IMG/VR virus record: IMGVR_UViG_3300028840_002812
Location: 1 to 57,509 of that record
Source of the DNA: a virus
Length of the DNA stretch: 57,509 nucleotides
Direction: 5' to 3' (one strand)
Shown here: piece by piece, positions 17,012-25,547 of the stretch
Numbering within the stretch: the first letter of the stretch is position 1
Layout of the letters: the number at the start of each line of letters is the position of its first letter
The notes under the pieces: model-generated
What the model saw: the letters and a program-made list of their open reading frames with translations, nothing else
Databases searched by the model: none
Told to the model about the DNA's origin: nothing
Made by a program: the position numbers and the translations under genes

Positions 17012-19210
17012 TCAAACAGTACCAGCAACTTCTTCAAAACTTACTCCAGTACGAGTAGCAACAAAAGTAAGAGTTACATAGTTAATTGACTTCGCAGGCT
17101 TCAAGAAGATGTCTGCTCTAAATTCATTGTTATCTATAACATCTGGAGTGTTATTTGAAGAATCACAAACTACCAAGAAACCATAAAGACCGCGTTTTGC
17201 TTGAACATCACGCAGATATGGTTCGACAATGTTTCTAAAGTTTGCTCTAGTAATTTCATCATTTAATTCAAACAACTGCGCTTGGGCACTTCTTTGTAGT
17301 GACTGTTCGACAGTAAGAAAGAGGCGACGAACGTTAATTCTATCAAATGCTGATGCATATCCAAGAGCAGTCTTATCACCAAAGAGAAGAATTCCTATGC
17401 CAGGTTGATTAACGATTGAATTAATTCTTAAAGGATAAAGTTGATCTCTTTGTGCCTTATTTGGGTTATATGCAAGTTTAATTGCGTTGTTTAGTATCCC
17501 TCTCTGCTGACCAGCAGGAGAGAACCAAGGATATGCGACAATACTTGTTCTAACCATTAATCCCGCAACGTCTGCATTGCAAGGAATATATCTAAACTTG
17601 TTATTAAAACGATCATAGGTATACTTGTATCCACTATCAAATACTGCATATGAGGAAGAGGAAAGTGGTGAGAAAAATTCTAAAATATTATCGGTTTGTG
17701 TATCAGTATTAGTGATATCGACAACAGAAGCACGATGTGGTGAGATTACTGCAATACAATCCTTTCTTGAATTTGCAATGGAAATGAGTTGATTTGCTTT
17801 TGCTTGTGATTCGAATTTGTTATTTAAACCTGGGCCCATAATCAAATAATCAACTTCAATTTCGTCGGTATTTGAAAATAAGTTGTATGCGGTAAATAGA
17901 TCTCCAAGAGTGGCACTCATACCCCCAGAGTTACTATAATCTTTACCTCCAGTTAATGTGTAAACTACATTTCCAAGTGCACTGTAAGTTTTATTTTGTG
18001 CTGGAATATTCCAAAGACCTTCAGAAGTTGTATAACTGGTAAATGAAGTAGAAAATCCTGTGGGAACGACATCTTCGTTGGCATTAATATCATCTGATGG
18101 ATTGTCTCCAACATAGACATAGTTCGAATAAATTGCAAGATATTCTTTCCACCAAATTTTTTGAGGTGAATTAACCGCAGAAATTGCATCTGTTGCTTTC
18201 GAAAGGCCAAGATGCGTTTCTATAAGATTACCTTGAATTCCAGTGACTGTTCCAGTATCATCAATAACTACAACATGAATCTCATCACTTTTTCCATTTC
18301 GATTTGCTGCATGTTGTGAAGTGCCTGGTTTTGGTGCAATAGAACTCCAAAAAATTGAAGTATTTGTTAAACTTAAAGTTTGTTGATCATACCAATCAAG
18401 AATTGGATTAGAACCAGTATTAATAGTTGTTGATGCTGTTGCAACACCACTACTAGTAATAAGATTAACCGTTAAGTTTCCGCCACCAGTAGATGCAGTA
18501 AATGACGCTAATTGTGATTTTTGTGCATATGTTGTTGGAGTTTCAACGCCTGCGGTTGAAACTAATGAATTAATTTTAACCTCAATAATGCTTGCTCCAA
18601 TGCCTGTAATGATTCCTTTGAGATAACCATTAAATACTGAAGTAGTTCCTATTCCTGATGAAGTGACGTTAGTAAGAGTGGTAGTTACTCCCATCCCAAT
18701 TGATGCCACTGACGTAAATGCAGATCCAACGGATAAAATTTGATCCGATTTATCGTCAATAACACATACTTTTAAGTTGTTTGCCCAAGAACCAGGATTC
18801 TTTGCTGCGAAAATATAATTTGCAATATCATCTGTATAATTTGCCTCATAGTCATCATAATTCTTGATTTTGAGTGTAGGTTCTCCGGCAGTCGAAACTC
18901 CAGCAGAATTTCGAATAGCATTGGCATTTACTAAATTACCCCCATCCACTCTTGCAACTTTAAGAATTCCGCCATAGGAAAGGAATGATGATGCACTCAT
19001 CCAATATTCATACTGTGCATCCGTAGAAAGGGGTTTTCCAAATACATTAATAAGATCTCTTTCTGTAGTAATATCAATTGGTTGTTCGATTGGTCCGATT
19101 GCAAAAGGACCAGCAATCGCTCCAATGTTATCTAAAACATTATCTGCTCTTCCTATTGTTAAATCAACCTCTCTGACGAGTACGCCTGGAGATAATTGAG
19201 GAGTCGCCAT
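17012..19210 (-). CDS. 18: gp18 contractile tail sheath protein
   Basis: A 732-residue sheath protein (T4 gp18 is 659). The N-terminus MATPQLSPGVLVREVDLT and the C-terminal part RRLFLTVEQSLQRSAQAQLFELND followed by NNEFRADIFLKPAKSINYV are classic sheath-family motifs. The extra length is in the middle (about residues 150-300), a Ser/Thr/Gly-rich variable region that would face outward. A purine-rich GGAG ribosome site precedes the ATG. It forms the outer contractile cylinder around gp19. Confidence 0.96.
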   Translation of the reverse strand: MATPQLSPGVLVREVDLTIGRADNVLDNIGAIAGPFAIGPIEQPIDITTERDLINVFGKPLSTDAQYEYWMSASSFLSYGGILKVARVDGGNLVNANAIRNSAGVSTAGEPTLKIKNYDDYEANYTDDIANYIFAAKNPGSWANNLKVCVIDDKSDQILSVGSAFTSVASIGMGVTTTLTNVTSSGIGTTSVFNGYLKGIITGIGASIIEVKINSLVSTAGVETPTTYAQKSQLASFTASTGGGNLTVNLITSSGVATASTTINTGSNPILDWYDQQTLSLTNTSIFWSSIAPKPGTSQHAANRNGKSDEIHVVVIDDTGTVTGIQGNLIETHLGLSKATDAISAVNSPQKIWWKEYLAIYSNYVYVGDNPSDDINANEDVVPTGFSTSFTSYTTSEGLWNIPAQNKTYSALGNVVYTLTGGKDYSNSGGMSATLGDLFTAYNLFSNTDEIEVDYLIMGPGLNNKFESQAKANQLISIANSRKDCIAVISPHRASVVDITNTDTQTDNILEFFSPLSSSSYAVFDSGYKYTYDRFNNKFRYIPCNADVAGLMVRTSIVAYPWFSPAGQQRGILNNAIKLAYNPNKAQRDQLYPLRINSIVNQPGIGILLFGDKTALGYASAFDRINVRRLFLTVEQSLQRSAQAQLFELNDEITRANFRNIVEPYLRDVQAKRGLYGFLVVCDSSNNTPDVIDNNEFRADIFLKPAKSINYVTLTFVATRTGVSFEEVAGTV

Positions 19211-19291
19211 TTTTTTCTCCGTAAGTCTCAGTTTATCTACAAAATATTTATTAAAATCTTACTTTACATATGGGAAATGGGACGTGAATAT

Positions 19292-19522
19292 CTACCAATC
19301 AGGATATTCCCAACTAACCAACGTCAAATTATTCTTTCTACTTTGTGTAACTCTTTTTACTGTACACTCTTTACATTCATATGCGTATGATGACAATACT
19401 GGACCTCTATCTTTACGAGTTCTGTAAAAACCATCAATTAAATTTTTTGTTTCACTACATACTCTGCATTTTCTATCTGTTAGTAATAAATGTCCTAAGT
19501 TTATTTGTTTATCCAAATCCAT
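19292..19522 (-). CDS. Small zinc-ribbon-like protein (76 aa) after gp17
   Basis: I chose the ATG at 19522, which overlaps the gp17 stop codon by one base (TAATG); an ATG eight codons further up would lie inside gp17. The product contains CRVC (residues 29-32) and CKEC (about 54-57), a four-cysteine zinc-binding set, followed by basic residues and a C-terminal WEYPDW. The layout resembles the N-terminal zinc part of endonuclease VII-type HNH proteins without a nuclease core. It may be a stand-alone DNA-binding protein or the remnant of a homing gene. I recall similar small proteins between gp17 and gp18 in cyanophages. Confidence 0.65.
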   Translation of the reverse strand: MDLDKQINLGHLLLTDRKCRVCSETKNLIDGFYRTRKDRGPVLSSYAYECKECTVKRVTQSRKNNLTLVSWEYPDW

Positions 19523-20697
19523 TAATATTTCCACATATAATCCCATTCATTAGATCTATCACCATATTCGTCAAGATGCCACCTATCCCCATCTTTATCA
19601 ACAAAACTCGGTTCATCATGTAATCCATCATTTAAAAATCCAAATGGCGACATATCTTGTTCTATTTGATCTCTTTGATCTTCATATAATCTCTTACGAA
19701 CATCCTGATCAGTAAGTTCTTTGAAATAATCTTGTGCTACTAACCAAGCATAAATTACAAGACACATTGCCAGATCATCATTACAACCTTCTTCCGCTTC
19801 GAAGGAATTGTGTTTTTGTATGAAAGTTGTGAGCTCACTAATTATCTCATAATCATTAAGATATAGTTTATCTTCCTCAATCATCGTCTTGAGATTTAAG
19901 CAACCAATTTTTTTTACTGTTTTGGACATCTTAACTCCAAGTTGAGTTTTCTTTCCAGAAAATCCTTGACCAACTATTTGACCTGCTCTCCCTCTCATAG
20001 AGCACATAAGAAGATTATTATATTCTAAATCATATTGGAGAATTGATGCTACTTGATCTCCTACATCATTTACTTCACATAAGATGTATGCATCATTATA
20101 ACTTTTTGCTACATCGTAAATGACACTTGGAAATAACATTGGTTTAATTTCATTATTTCTATACTTCCCAACAACTTTATGGGGAAATTCGGTAATGTCT
20201 ACTACGGCAAACGCGGAGTAATCACTTCCTACGCCTCTAGCAACGTCTACAGTGATCAAATAGTCGTGTTCTTTGATTGGATCTACATAAACGTCTAAAC
20301 CCGCGCTACGGGTCTTAGGATGGTCATATACGAGAGTTCTAAGCTTGCTTGGGGCAATTAAAGTATCTACGGAACCTAAAAATTCGCAATTGTGTGAGAT
20401 AATATTATTTGAGTAATAAAGATTATCATCCCCAACATCAAGTAGATCATAAAGATATATTCCTTTTTCTACAATTTCATTATATGCAACTTTTTTTCCT
20501 TGTATAATGTCATCTACTTTTATTAAATCTGCCCTTATTTTTTCCACTCCAAAGGAATGTTTATCTGAACATTTTATTTCAGTGCCATCTTCAAAAATTA
20601 TTTGGTGATAAAATGGTTTATAGACTTTTTGAATTCCTGAAAAATATTTAAATCCCGTTGGAGTTTTTACTTGAAACTTTTTATTAAGTTTAAACAT
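19522..20697 (-). CDS. 17: gp17 large terminase, C-terminal half with split C-intein
   Basis: This 391-residue protein has two parts. Residues 1-103 are a C-intein ending in SHN, and the extein starts at Cys104 with CEFLGSVDTLIAPSKLRTL. Residues 104-391 are the C-terminal half of the T4-type large terminase, with the RNase H-fold nuclease motif TVDVARG carrying the first catalytic Asp. The missing N-terminal half (ATPase) is the separate gene at 21288-23156, which ends in the matching N-intein. After trans-splicing the halves would join at FE-CEFLG. The start overlaps the GIY-YIG gene by eight bases. Confidence 0.9.
   Translation of the reverse strand: MFKLNKKFQVKTPTGFKYFSGIQKVYKPFYHQIIFEDGTEIKCSDKHSFGVEKIRADLIKVDDIIQGKKVAYNEIVEKGIYLYDLLDVGDDNLYYSNNIISHNCEFLGSVDTLIAPSKLRTLVYDHPKTRSAGLDVYVDPIKEHDYLITVDVARGVGSDYSAFAVVDITEFPHKVVGKYRNNEIKPMLFPSVIYDVAKSYNDAYILCEVNDVGDQVASILQYDLEYNNLLMCSMRGRAGQIVGQGFSGKKTQLGVKMSKTVKKIGCLNLKTMIEEDKLYLNDYEIISELTTFIQKHNSFEAEEGCNDDLAMCLVIYAWLVAQDYFKELTDQDVRKRLYEDQRDQIEQDMSPFGFLNDGLHDEPSFVDKDGDRWHLDEYGDRSNEWDYMWKY
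20389..20697 (-). other. C-intein of a split intein (AceL-TerL type)
   Basis: A 103-residue C-intein at the start of the second gp17 gene. It begins MFKLNKKFQVKTPTGFKYFS and contains GIQKVYKPFYHQIIFEDGTEI, a CSDKHSFG block-B-like motif and a terminal YYSNNIISHN followed by Cys+1. Length, start and end match the AceL-TerL split intein as I remember it (N-part about 25, C-part about 104 residues, in a phage terminase). Confidence 0.85.
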
Positions 20698-21259
20698 TTT
20701 TCCAACACTCCCCCAAAATAATTTTTTTCATTCCCTGTGGAGTTATACTGTATTTGCCACAATATTCTTTACAAAATGATTGTATGTACGACATTTCTTT
20801 ACCATTTTTCATTATCAAACCAACATTATTCAAATGAGGCTTTTTTTCGTATAAATGTCTTATTTCTTTAATTTGATCATCAGTTATCTTTCTACTAAAA
20901 ACTCTACCTTTTCTTGTAGATTTCATTTTGTTGATTGTCTCTTCGGAAAAACAATTCTTAACATTTTTATTCCAAGGTATATTTCCTCTCTTTACTCCAC
21001 CAATACCACTTCTATCATAATTTTCAAATCCTTCTCCTCCCGTTGATTTATTCCATCCATTTCTATAAGTATTATATTTTTCTATATATCCTATTTCTAA
21101 ATTTTTTGCTTCCAATGCAACATGAATTTGCTCCACCAATTCGAAAGTATGAGGTGGTTTATTTCTCTTATGTTCTCTTTTTCTAGTATCTGGATTTTGA
21201 GTTTGTCCAATATACTGAATTTTGTTATTTAAATCTTTAAGAAAATATATATAATACAT
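20690..21259 (-). CDS. GIY-YIG homing endonuclease inside the fractured gp17
   Basis: A 189-residue protein with the GIY-YIG core at its N-terminus: YYIYFLKD (residues 2-9), YIGQT (16-20), a conserved Arg in TRKREHKR, and a Glu in IEKYNTYRNGWNKSTGGEG near 58-77. The C-terminal part is basic and holds repeated helix segments such as ITDDQIKEIRHLYE, which fit a modular DNA-binding region. It lies exactly between the two gp17 genes, 28 bases after the first and overlapping the second by eight bases. It presumably cuts intein-less gp17 alleles and so spreads the split arrangement. It has its own late promoter. Confidence 0.9.
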   Translation of the reverse strand: MYYIYFLKDLNNKIQYIGQTQNPDTRKREHKRNKPPHTFELVEQIHVALEAKNLEIGYIEKYNTYRNGWNKSTGGEGFENYDRSGIGGVKRGNIPWNKNVKNCFSEETINKMKSTRKGRVFSRKITDDQIKEIRHLYEKKPHLNNVGLIMKNGKEMSYIQSFCKEYCGKYSITPQGMKKIILGECWKNV

Positions 21260-21268
21260 TTTTATTAT

Positions 21269-21276
21269 TATTTATA
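21269..21276 (-). promoter_or_regulatory. T4-type late promoter box inside the gp17 break
   Basis: TATAAATA on the minus strand in the 28-base gap between the first gp17 gene and the GIY-YIG gene, 9 bases before the ATG at 21259. Spacing is short for a leader, so the transcript would have almost no untranslated region. It could also serve the second gp17 half. Confidence 0.6.
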
Positions 21277-21287
21277 ATCCAAGAAAT

Positions 21288-23156
21288 TCACATTCTATCA
21301 TATAAATCTTCCATAGATATTTTACTAATGCTTTCATTATCATCTTGTATTTCTATTAAAGTTTCGCCCCCCAAACATTCAAATTCGACCTTAAATTGCT
21401 GATCACTAGTATTTGCAATAGTTTGTTTTTTCCATTCTTCATCGCGTCCTGGAACTTCGCTCCAGTGAACATCAGTAAAGATATATTCATTTTTACCTTT
21501 TTCTGCATCGTGCCACATTCGGTAGAAATGATTCATACCGTGTGGAGTGGAAACTATAATAACTTTGGTATTCTTACCGGATGTAATCGTTGGATAAACT
21601 GACGCGAAGAATGAATCTGCAATATGATTGGGAACAAAAGCAAATTCGTCCAAAAATAAAATATTGAATGACATACCGCGAACTGCAGAAGCAGAAGTAG
21701 AAGCAGCTAAGATCTTACTTCCATTCTCCAATTCGAGAGATCCTTTATTCCAAGATATAATACCTTGTTGCATCCACTTTGGTAGATTTTCATACGCAGT
21801 CTGAAGTCTATCTAAAAGTTCTCTTGCAGTTGCTGCTTTGTTTGCGAGAATACCAATATTTACGTTATCGTTAAAAACTGCATAATGAAGTAAATATGCA
21901 ACAACAGTGGTTGAATTATGCGTCGGTATAAAGGTTTTTCCACATAAAAATAAATGATTATCACTATCGACTTGGATACAAGCAACTGGAACACTATCAA
22001 TTTTTTCTATTTTATGAATATAGTGCCTATCTTCCTGAGGTCTAATAGATCTTTGTGAGTCGCAAACATCAATTTTTCTTGGAAGATTGAAAACTTTATG
22101 TTTTGTCGTAAAAGATACTGTATGATAATAATTATCTTTTATTTTTTTATGCCTTATGTTTGATTTGATACCCAAACTTGACAATAATTCCACAAATTGT
22201 AATATAAACTCATAATTTTTTTGATAAAATTCATAAGATCTCGTATTTCTTTTTACAGATCCATCAGTATCCATTAATCCACGAAGAAGTTCCATTCGGT
22301 CATCAATTGATGATCTTAAATACTCTATTGGAATATGTTTATTTTTTAAAAGATTATATGATTTTAGATTTAAATATAAGTCTCTAACCTTAAATCTAAT
22401 ACAGTTATTAGTATCTCTTTCATATTCTACATCTATTTTTGTTTTGTAAAAATTAAAATCATCTTTATGTGATATTATTCTCCCATCTGCAGAATACCCA
22501 TCCCCCAACCAAACTCCCAAAAGATAGGGATCAATATTTAAATTATTTTTTGTAAATTTGACTGGTTTTGATTTGTGGACAAATAAAGAACCTTCAACAC
22601 CTTTTCCTCTTTTATTATTTGTTTTTGTTTTATAAATTTCGTAAATTTGTTTTGAAGTTATAACTTTTTTATTAGTTCTCCAATAAGAACTATCAACTTC
22701 CCATAGATGCTCGGCATCTGCAATTATTTCTTCGCCGTTATCAAAATATAATTTATAACAATCATGATTGTGCATGATCTCAGTTTTCATTGTTATTGAA
22801 ACATTATTGCCATCAGGAGAAAGAATAATATCTCCAACCTTAAGATCTCCCATTGTCGTCCAACCCTCTGGCGTTGGAATTGGAGTATCTAAGGATAAGG
22901 CTTTGCCCGTCTGCCTGGGCATCTTACAAATATTAAATCTGTGCTTATGGAAATTTTTAATTAATTTTTCTTGAAAATTGTAAGGTTGGAAGTTTTTTAA
23001 ACCATAATCAAGAGTAACAATTTTTACGTAATTTTTAGCAAAATAAACCGGATCATCCTGACATTTAACAAACTCAAGAATTTGTTCTTCAGTAAATTCA
23101 ATCGGCGTATTTGCCTTTTTTAAGAGCGGATTTCCTAAATAGACATCATTTGACAT
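21288..23156 (-). CDS. 17: gp17 large terminase, N-terminal half with two inteins
   Basis: A 622-residue protein. Residues 1-85 are the terminase N-terminus up to PRQTGK of Walker A. Residues 86-414 are a full intein. Residues 415-593 continue the ATPase (STTVVAYLLHYAVF, then the Walker B FLDEFAFVP and the coupling motif STPHGMNHFYRMW). Residues 594-622 are an N-intein starting CLGGETLIEI. The extein joins as PRQTGK-STTVV, an intact Walker A, when intein 1 is removed. With the second gene this predicts a mature protein of 85+179+288 = 552 residues. gp17 is the packaging motor and headful nuclease, so its activity depends on both splicing events. Confidence 0.92.
   Translation of the reverse strand: MSNDVYLGNPLLKKANTPIEFTEEQILEFVKCQDDPVYFAKNYVKIVTLDYGLKNFQPYNFQEKLIKNFHKHRFNICKMPRQTGKALSLDTPIPTPEGWTTMGDLKVGDIILSPDGNNVSITMKTEIMHNHDCYKLYFDNGEEIIADAEHLWEVDSSYWRTNKKVITSKQIYEIYKTKTNNKRGKGVEGSLFVHKSKPVKFTKNNLNIDPYLLGVWLGDGYSADGRIISHKDDFNFYKTKIDVEYERDTNNCIRFKVRDLYLNLKSYNLLKNKHIPIEYLRSSIDDRMELLRGLMDTDGSVKRNTRSYEFYQKNYEFILQFVELLSSLGIKSNIRHKKIKDNYYHTVSFTTKHKVFNLPRKIDVCDSQRSIRPQEDRHYIHKIEKIDSVPVACIQVDSDNHLFLCGKTFIPTHNSTTVVAYLLHYAVFNDNVNIGILANKAATARELLDRLQTAYENLPKWMQQGIISWNKGSLELENGSKILAASTSASAVRGMSFNILFLDEFAFVPNHIADSFFASVYPTITSGKNTKVIIVSTPHGMNHFYRMWHDAEKGKNEYIFTDVHWSEVPGRDEEWKKQTIANTSDQQFKVEFECLGGETLIEIQDDNESISKISMEDLYDRM
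21291..21377 (-). other. N-intein of a split intein (29 residues, atypically short)
   Basis: The last 29 residues of the first gp17 gene, from Cys594 (CLGGETLIEIQDD) to EDLYDRM and the stop. The start CLGGETLI is an intein block A. Natural split inteins usually have an N-part near 100 residues. A part this short is known from AceL-TerL, whose N-part also ends in an EDLYKR-like segment. Confidence 0.85.
21915..22901 (-). other. Intein with LAGLIDADG endonuclease in gp17 Walker A (class 3-like)
   Basis: A 329-residue in-frame intein, from Ala1 (ALSLDTPIPTPEGWTTMGDL) to THN, followed by Ser+1. The endonuclease motifs are LLGVWLGDG (127-135) and LLRGLMDTDG (205-214). There is no nucleophile at position 1. 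Instead Trp67 (EHLW, block B), Cys308 (VACIQVD, block F) and Thr327 (PTHN, block G) form the W-C-T set that defines class 3 inteins, which start splicing from the block F Cys. Confidence 0.88.
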
Positions 23157-23173
23157 AATAAACTCCTTTTATA

Positions 23174-25081
23174 TCAACAGTTCCAAGCTCTAAGTGATTT
23201 ATTAATTCTGGAATCCGGATCGTTTGCAGTTTTTGCTGAAGTTAATTTTTTCTTCATGCCTTTCATGCGAGCACAGAAAGAATTTCTGCGCGTTCCACCT
23301 TCTGGTTGAGGTCTTTTTAAATCACTGCCAGGATTCTCTCTTTCATAGGACTTACGACCCTTTTCATTTAAACCACCAGATTCCGACTTTCCTTCTTTCC
23401 TTTGCCAAGCAGCAACCTCTTCTATTTTTTCTTCTCCAATTGTTCGATTATTGAGAAGATAATTCTTTGATTTTGAATTTATGACTTGAATCAATGGCAT
23501 TCCTGGTCGAATATCCGAAACATTATATTGAAGAACTTGTGCCCCCGGATATACTTTTTGAATTTCGAAAGTCACATCTTTTCTGGATGGCATTCCTACT
23601 TGAGGAAAGAACATTCTAATAGAATATGTCTTTCCTCTCCAAGAAAGAATTGCTACAATAACATTACCAGTTTCTGACTGGAGACGAGTTGCCTCTTCAA
23701 TTTGAGATTTAAAACCTTTGATTGGTTCTGGTTGAATCAAATCAACAACCTCAGCAAAAGTATTACCCTCAGCATCTTCAATTGTTACATCCTCTGCTTT
23801 TACACACCTGTTATATTTTTTACCAAAAAGTTTTTGAGTTCCTTTCTTCTTATACCCAGGCCAACATTTCATTTCGTCCATAATTTTTTCAACTAACTTT
23901 TGTTCCACCATTTCACCACTTGTCACATAATCTGCAGCAGTGTCAATGTAATCCGCTGCCTTCGTGATCTTTGATTGAACCCACGCTTCTAAATCGCCTT
24001 CACCCTTACCGACCTTTTGTTCTAATCTCTTAAGTGCATTGTGAATGGTTTTTAATTCTGATCTTGCCATCGAGTACTCTTCATCCTTTACTGAAACTTT
24101 ATCCCATGCTTTTTCTCCATAGGAACATTGGGATCTTGTCTCTCTTTTGTTGCATAAAGGACAGTATCTTTCTTCTTCGTGCATAGTTGCCTCCGATTTA
24201 GTTCCCCATTTATCTGCACCAACTTTACGACATTTAACAAGTGCTCCTGATGCATATGCACTAGGCCAAACATCATAACGAGACTTTACTTTATGATAGC
24301 AAGCATCTTTTTTTCCAGACTTTTTCTTTTCTTGTAATTCCATCTCTTCGGTTCTTACATTGGTTGGTTTTGCTGAGTTATTTTTTTGTGGTTGATTTGG
24401 ATCTTTTCTATTCTTTCTTTCAAATGCTTCATCCTCTTCTTCTGGAGAAAGATTTGATGCCATTTTAGAACTTCCACATTTTGGGGTTGAAGTTTGTCCC
24501 GGTTGCCGTGCGCAAGGAGCACCAGCAAATGGACCTCCAAGTTGGCGCCATCCCTTTACATTTTTTCCAGTTTTGGGATCTGTTCCGCTAGATTTTTTGA
24601 ACCAATCGCGAAGACCTTCATCTCCGGATTTGGTTTCTTCTTTTAAATTTTTAATCCATTCATCTGGTGTTTTATCATGCTTCCTTACAAAAGAATTATG
24701 AAGTTGTTCAGCAGTCATATCATTTTTTTCCATAATATTGCGCATTAGATTATCAATTGATTGATAAGAAATATCACTTAATTTCTTAAGACCAATCTCC
24801 AGTTCTTTAGTAGCGTCTTCTTCACATCCACAGTGCTCTTTCACATCTTTAAATTTTTTATGATGTCTTTTAGCGTCTGCTTCCATCTTTTTCAAACGTG
24901 TATAATAATCTGGAATTTCATCAAGATGTTGAAGAGCAATATCCATTGCTAAATTGTGATCTTTTGTATGCTCATGTTCAATAGGTTCTCCCATATCAAG
25001 TTGCTTTTGTATGAAAGAAACATCCATTCGATGCTTCCTTGCAATTTGTTCAACCGTCTTATGAGATTTAAATTTATTCAT
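23174..25081 (-). CDS. 635-residue multi-module cysteine-rich protein between gp16 and gp17
   Basis: The N-terminal 70 residues (KTVEQIARKHRMDVSFIQKQ, then NLAMDIALQHLDEIPDYYTRL) resemble the family I know as DUF5661. Later modules are a GWRQLGGPFAGAPCARQPG segment near 180, CYHKVKSRYDVWPSAYASGA near 259, a CPLCNKRETRSQC zinc-like motif near 306, a KCWPGYKKKGTQKLFGKK module near 403, and a C-terminus from GGLNEKGRKSYEREN (about 567) to the end that recalls DUF6321. Each module carries paired cysteines and basic residues. In T4, genes 16 and 17 are adjacent; here this gene separates them by 1.9 kb. It could be a virion or packaging accessory protein. Function unknown. Confidence 0.8.
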   Translation of the reverse strand: MNKFKSHKTVEQIARKHRMDVSFIQKQLDMGEPIEHEHTKDHNLAMDIALQHLDEIPDYYTRLKKMEADAKRHHKKFKDVKEHCGCEEDATKELEIGLKKLSDISYQSIDNLMRNIMEKNDMTAEQLHNSFVRKHDKTPDEWIKNLKEETKSGDEGLRDWFKKSSGTDPKTGKNVKGWRQLGGPFAGAPCARQPGQTSTPKCGSSKMASNLSPEEEDEAFERKNRKDPNQPQKNNSAKPTNVRTEEMELQEKKKSGKKDACYHKVKSRYDVWPSAYASGALVKCRKVGADKWGTKSEATMHEEERYCPLCNKRETRSQCSYGEKAWDKVSVKDEEYSMARSELKTIHNALKRLEQKVGKGEGDLEAWVQSKITKAADYIDTAADYVTSGEMVEQKLVEKIMDEMKCWPGYKKKGTQKLFGKKYNRCVKAEDVTIEDAEGNTFAEVVDLIQPEPIKGFKSQIEEATRLQSETGNVIVAILSWRGKTYSIRMFFPQVGMPSRKDVTFEIQKVYPGAQVLQYNVSDIRPGMPLIQVINSKSKNYLLNNRTIGEEKIEEVAAWQRKEGKSESGGLNEKGRKSYERENPGSDLKRPQPEGGTRRNSFCARMKGMKKKLTSAKTANDPDSRINKSLRAWNC

Positions 25082-25105
25082 TAGTTAAACGAACCCTTGA
25101 TTTAT

Positions 25106-25534
25106 TTATTGTTCTAATTGATTTTGAGATTGTTGCTTTAAAAGTTTTGCCAATTCTGTAGTAGAACCGACAAAAAGAGCATTATTAACTGTTGTTGGTC
25201 CTTTTGGAATGTCCTCTTCTATATCTTTTTTTATTTTATGTAGTGCCATAAGTTTTTCTGTCGTTTCAGTGGTAGTTTTAATTAACTGCCCAAGAACCTC
25301 ATATGCCCTAGGCATTTCACTTTCTTGTGCCAATTCTAACATTCCGTTAATTGCTTCTTGTCCCTTCTCCACTAAAGAATATAAATTGCCTCTTGCATAA
25401 TCATAATCTTTTTTAATATCATCAGCATCTGAAGTATATTTTTGTATTTTTTCAGCAACTTTTTCTTCCTCGACCGGAACTATTTCCGCATCTACATTGA
25501 ATGTTTCGTTTAATTTGTCAAATTTTTTTACCAT
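25106..25534 (-). CDS. 16: gp16 small terminase
   Basis: A 142-residue helical protein (T4 gp16 is 164). It contains DDIKKDYDYARGNLYSLVEKG near residues 37-57, then EMPRAYEVLGQLIKTTTETTEK, matching the T4 pattern [21 protein letters not shown], and a C-terminal NNALFVGSTTELAKLL like T4 NATVFMGSPTELM. It recognises DNA and stimulates the gp17 ATPase and cutting. It ends 24 bases before the inserted 635-residue gene. Confidence 0.92.
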   Translation of the reverse strand: MVKKFDKLNETFNVDAEIVPVEEEKVAEKIQKYTSDADDIKKDYDYARGNLYSLVEKGQEAINGMLELAQESEMPRAYEVLGQLIKTTTETTEKLMALHKIKKDIEEDIPKGPTTVNNALFVGSTTELAKLLKQQSQNQLEQ

Positions 25535-25547
25535 TTTTTATACTCTA

